NCBI GenBank assembly: GCA_913009475.1
Contig: CAJVYJ010000088.1
Coordinates: 1 to 7,226 of the forward strand
Direction of reading: 5' to 3'
DNA: 7,226 nucleotides
DNA from: an uncultured Actinomycetes bacterium
Lineage (GTDB): Bacteria > Actinomycetota > Aquicultoria > CAJVYJ01
The position numbers were made by a program, and so were the translations under genes. Positions 6,035-7,226 of the stretch are shown one piece after another (within the stretch, counting starts at the first letter, position 1; the number at the start of each line of letters is the position of its first letter). A model generated the notes under the pieces. That model was given only the letters and a program-made list of their open reading frames with translations, had not been told where the DNA came from and searched no databases.

Positions 6035-6397
6035 TTAAACTTTTGAGCTTTGTGTCAGACACTCTTCGCTCTCACCAAGAAGATTGTCGATTTCTGACTT
6101 AAGATTATTTTTATCGCGGAAACCGACTATTTCGCCTACTTCTCTGCCTTGGCAAAAAATTTTCATTGTCGGCGTACCCATAATGCCTAATTTTTGCGAT
6201 AATTCCATATTTTCCGGCCCGGCCCGGCCGTTTAATTTAAGAAACGAAGCTTCATCATATTCGTTGGAAAGTTCTTCATAGACCGGATTTAACCGTTGGC
6301 ACCAGACACATTGCTCATGCCAAAAATCTACGACAACCGGTTTATCTGAATTCATCACTTTTTGTTCCCAATCGGACGCGTTAATATCATTTGCCAT
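6035..6397 (-). CDS. Thioredoxin-family protein with CVWC active site
   Basis: The 120-residue protein has the thioredoxin fold signatures: VVVDFW (21-26) with the buried Asp at 24, the redox pair C30-V-W-C33, and the cis-proline loop GTPT (P76), followed by the final strand EIVGF. It has no signal peptide, so it should act in the cytoplasm, reducing or exchanging disulfides with partner proteins. The active site is CVWC instead of the usual CGPC, preceded by HEQ, not AEW or APW. That should alter redox potential and substrate choice. Extra cysteines lie at 82 and 113, the latter in a short tail beyond the normal C-terminus. A strong AGGAGG (6405-6410) seven bases from the ATG fixes the start. 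No thioredoxin reductase gene is seen nearby. Confidence 0.9.
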   Translation of the reverse strand: MANDINASDWEQKVMNSDKPVVVDFWHEQCVWCQRLNPVYEELSNEYDEASFLKLNGRAGPENMELSQKLGIMGTPTMKIFCQGREVGEIVGFRDKNNLKSEIDNLLGESEECLTQSSKV

Positions 6398-6404
6398 AAT
6401 CGTT

Positions 6405-6410
6405 CCTCCT
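6405..6410 (-). promoter_or_regulatory. Strong Shine-Dalgarno of the thioredoxin gene
   Basis: AGGAGG on the minus strand lies seven bases before the ATG at 6397. It is the best ribosome-binding site in the window; most other genes here have weak or no such site, suggesting high translation of this thioredoxin. Confidence 0.8.
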
Positions 6411-6439
6411 TGTTAGTACCCGGCCGAGCATTTTCTTAT

Positions 6440-6468
6440 TATTTACTCAATATCATTTTCCCCGTAAA
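6440..6468 (-). promoter_or_regulatory. Candidate promoter of the thioredoxin gene
   Basis: On the minus strand TTTACG (6463-6468), a 17-base spacer and TAAATA (6440-6445) are present. Both hexamers are imperfect, and AT-rich surroundings make chance matches easy. The predicted leader would be about 36 bases. Confidence 0.3.
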
Positions 6469-6488
6469 TATCATTACTAAAACTATCG

Positions 6489-6588
6489 GGGGTCAGGTCT
6501 TGCATTTTCGCAAAAGGGGTCGGATCTTCAATCTTGACATTAGCATTATAAGAAGTTGCTAATGTCAAGATTGAAGATCCGACCCCTT
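6489..6588. repeat. REP/REPIN-like inverted repeat element
   Basis: Two 32-base arms (6514-6545 and 6557-6588) are perfect reverse complements around an 11-base AT-rich loop, each outer end carrying GGGGTCGGATCTTC or its complement. Just upstream a related unit GGGGTCAGGTCTTGCA (6489-6504) matches GGGGTCGGATCTTCAA (6516-6531) at 12 of 16 positions. Such GGGGTC-rich palindromes resemble REP elements mobilised in trans by Y1 (TnpA-REP) transposases, as I know them from other bacteria. There is no transposase in this window. With the thioredoxin gene reading leftward away from it and tRNA-Cys to its right, it could also affect transcripts across this gap. Confidence 0.8.
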
Positions 6589-6615
6589 ACAAAAGATGTG
6601 AAATCGTGATAAATT
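6587..6615 (+). promoter_or_regulatory. Candidate promoter for tRNA-Cys
   Basis: TTACAA (6587-6592), a 17-base spacer and TAAATT (6610-6615) lie 22 bases before the tRNA. The -35 box starts in the last bases of the inverted repeat. The match is moderate. Confidence 0.4.
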
Positions 6616-6637
6616 AGTTGAGCGGATTTTTAAATAT

Positions 6638-6708
6638 GGCGACGTGGCCGAGTGGTTAGGCAGAGGTCTGCAAAACCTTGTACAGCGGTTCAACTCCGCT
6701 CGTCGCCT
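6638..6708 (+). tRNA. tRNA-Cys (GCA anticodon)
   Basis: The acceptor GGCGACG (6638-6644) pairs perfectly with CGTCGCC (6701-6707). The D arm is GCC/GGC, the anticodon stem GAGGT/ACCTT with loop CTGCAAA (anticodon GCA), and the T arm is AGCGG-TTCAACT-CCGCT. The discriminator is T at 6708, which should be U for Cys. CCA is not encoded. Confidence 0.96.
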
Positions 6709-6709
6709 C

Positions 6710-6748
6710 GGAATAAAAAAGAGGAGCTTTACTTCTCTTTTTTATTCC
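6710..6748 (+). terminator. Intrinsic terminator hairpin after tRNA-Cys
   Basis: A 17-bp stem (6710-6726 with 6732-6748, one G-T pair) closes on the loop CTTTA. The left arm has an A6 run and the right arm a T6 run. As after tRNA-Gly, the U-rich stretch lies inside the stem, and the hairpin starts next to the tRNA 3' end. Confidence 0.8.
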
Positions 6749-6859
6749 TCCTGTGTATGTTTTACTTCTTACGTGTGCAATCTCGCTGGATTGGAGTGAA
6801 CCTATAAAAACAGACAACCTAAATGGTAATCTCAGTCGTTATTGATATTATTTTTAATG

Positions 6860-6865
6860 TATAAT
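6860..6865 (+). promoter_or_regulatory. -10 box implying leaderless mRNA
   Basis: A perfect TATAAT ends six bases before the ATG at 6872, so transcription should begin at or near the start codon. No Shine-Dalgarno is present and no properly spaced -35 box is seen (TTGATA at 6842 is only 12 bases away). Confidence 0.5.
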
Positions 6866-6871
6866 TAACCT

Positions 6872-7084
6872 ATGATAAAAGATATTGAATTATTAAAAAG
6901 ATTTGAATATCGGCAAATCAGGGAAACGAAGTTATCGCATAGGGAATCACTAAGGATTTTTGCATCGATGTGGCAAGAGGCGGTTGATTTAGGTGTTTTG
7001 CCGCTTAAAGATCCCTTAGAAGGTATTGAAGTGGATATTAGAATCGCTAAGATATTGAATCAGGGCTTATGTTCGAAGAAATAA
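6872..7084 (+). CDS. Small conserved-looking protein, lost nucleotidyltransferase partner
   Basis: The 70-residue protein is soluble and charged, with an alpha-helical N-terminal half (ELLKRFEYRQIRETKLSHRESL), the stretch ASMWQEAVDLGVLPLKDPLEGIEV, and the tail DIRIAKILNQ. I recall, without being able to check, a family of uncharacterised proteins of this length and motif (LS-x-ALxLFExLWxEA-LGVLPxxDPLEGIE-DxRIAxxLN) encoded directly before nucleotidyltransferase genes (AbiEii/MNT-like). Here the ATG of a second frame beginning MFEEII overlaps the end of the gene by 16 bases but stops after nine codons. The gene may be the intact half of a broken pair. Function unknown. No ribosome-binding site; the -10 box suggests a leaderless transcript. 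Confidence 0.75.
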   Translation: MIKDIELLKRFEYRQIRETKLSHRESLRIFASMWQEAVDLGVLPLKDPLEGIEVDIRIAKILNQGLCSKK

Positions 7085-7098
7085 TAGCTAATAAATAG
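7069..7098 (+). pseudogene. Nine-codon remnant of an overlapping partner gene
   Basis: An ATG inside the last codons of the upstream small-protein gene opens the frame MFEEIIANK and then meets TAG. Start overlap of this type signals translational coupling in an operon. The MFE-x-(I/F) start is what I recall for the nucleotidyltransferase partner of this small-protein family. The rest of the gene is not present before tRNA-Val, so if real it was lost. The fragment is too short to be certain. Confidence 0.35.
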
Positions 7099-7146
7099 TT
7101 TCAAAAAATCCGCATCTTCAGATAGAATATATAAAAATAGTTTCAA
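7093..7146. repeat. 12-base direct repeat AAATAGTTTCAA
   Basis: AAATAGTTTCAA occurs at 7093-7104 and again at 7135-7146, 42 bases apart, between the partner-gene remnant and tRNA-Val. The first copy includes the TAG that ends the nine-codon frame. AT-rich sequence makes short repeats common, so significance is moderate. Confidence 0.5.
7123..7135 (+). promoter_or_regulatory. Candidate -10 region for tRNA-Val
   Basis: TAGAAT (7123-7128), overlapped closely by TATAAA (7130-7135), lies 15-22 bases before the tRNA. A weak TTTCAA sits 18 bases upstream of TAGAAT. Only one of the two boxes would be used. Confidence 0.35.
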
Positions 7147-7150
7147 TTTT

Positions 7151-7225
7151 GGGCGATTGGCTCAGGGGGAGAGCGCTTCCCTGACACGGAAGAGGTCACA
7201 GGTTCAAATCCTGTATCGCCCACCA
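7151..7225 (+). tRNA. tRNA-Val (GAC anticodon), CCA encoded
   Basis: The acceptor GGGCGAT (7151-7157) pairs perfectly with ATCGCCC (7215-7221), followed by discriminator A and an encoded CCA (7223-7225). The D stem is GCTC/GAGC, the anticodon stem CTTCC/GGAAG with loop CTGACAC (anticodon GAC), and the T arm is ACAGG-TTCAAAT-CCTGT. The window ends one base later, so any terminator is not visible. Confidence 0.96.
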
Positions 7226-7226
7226 G

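Noticed and set aside
6362..6562. 66-codon plus-strand frame over the thioredoxin start and inverted repeat
   Set aside because: It overlaps the thioredoxin start and its Shine-Dalgarno antisense, and ends within the palindrome; no protein character.

Overview
The window looks like one end of a metagenomic or single-cell contig from an uncultured bacterium. GC content is moderate. Most genes stand alone or in pairs, and three tRNA genes are scattered as single units. The M23 peptidase has the extended Gly/Pro-rich loop before its HLH motif that I associate with Patescibacteria (CPR) proteins. The -10 boxes are of the TGCTATATT type, and two genes look leaderless. Omnitrophota-like bacteria are an alternative, and I cannot settle the phylum from this sequence alone.

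Layout: bases 1-156 are not genomic. A G/T-rich, low-complexity stretch and a T run lead into an almost complete Illumina P5/Read-1 adapter (100-156), which runs straight into a 5'-truncated pstC. pstC (157-993) and pstA (1016-1873) encode the two membrane subunits of the high-affinity phosphate ABC transporter. The expected pstB ATPase gene does not follow. Instead there are 390 bases of non-coding sequence with palindromes and repeats (1874-2263), then the N-terminal third of an unrelated ABC ATPase (2264-2527). That fragment converges, with a 4-base overlap, on an exported coiled-coil M23 peptidase gene on the minus strand (2524-3816).

The middle holds a tRNA-Gly(GCC) gene with a strong promoter and a perfect hairpin terminator, followed by a complete cytoplasmic GH15 glucoamylase/trehalase-type glycoside hydrolase (4175-6019). 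A small thioredoxin gene with a CVWC active site lies on the minus strand, converging on the hydrolase gene (6035-6397). The right end carries a perfect 32-bp inverted repeat with an extra degenerate copy (REP/REPIN-like), tRNA-Cys(GCA) with its own hairpin terminator, a 70-residue conserved-looking small protein, and tRNA-Val(GAC). The small-protein gene overlaps the start codon of a partner gene that stops after nine codons.

Functionally the genes are largely independent: phosphate uptake (pstCA), cell-wall remodelling (M23), intracellular alpha-glucan or trehalose breakdown (GH15), thiol redox (thioredoxin) and translation (tRNAs). The more notable signals are genome-erosion marks (missing pstB, ABC fragment, lost partner of the small protein), the repeat elements, and the adapter chimera that has created a false N-terminus on pstC.
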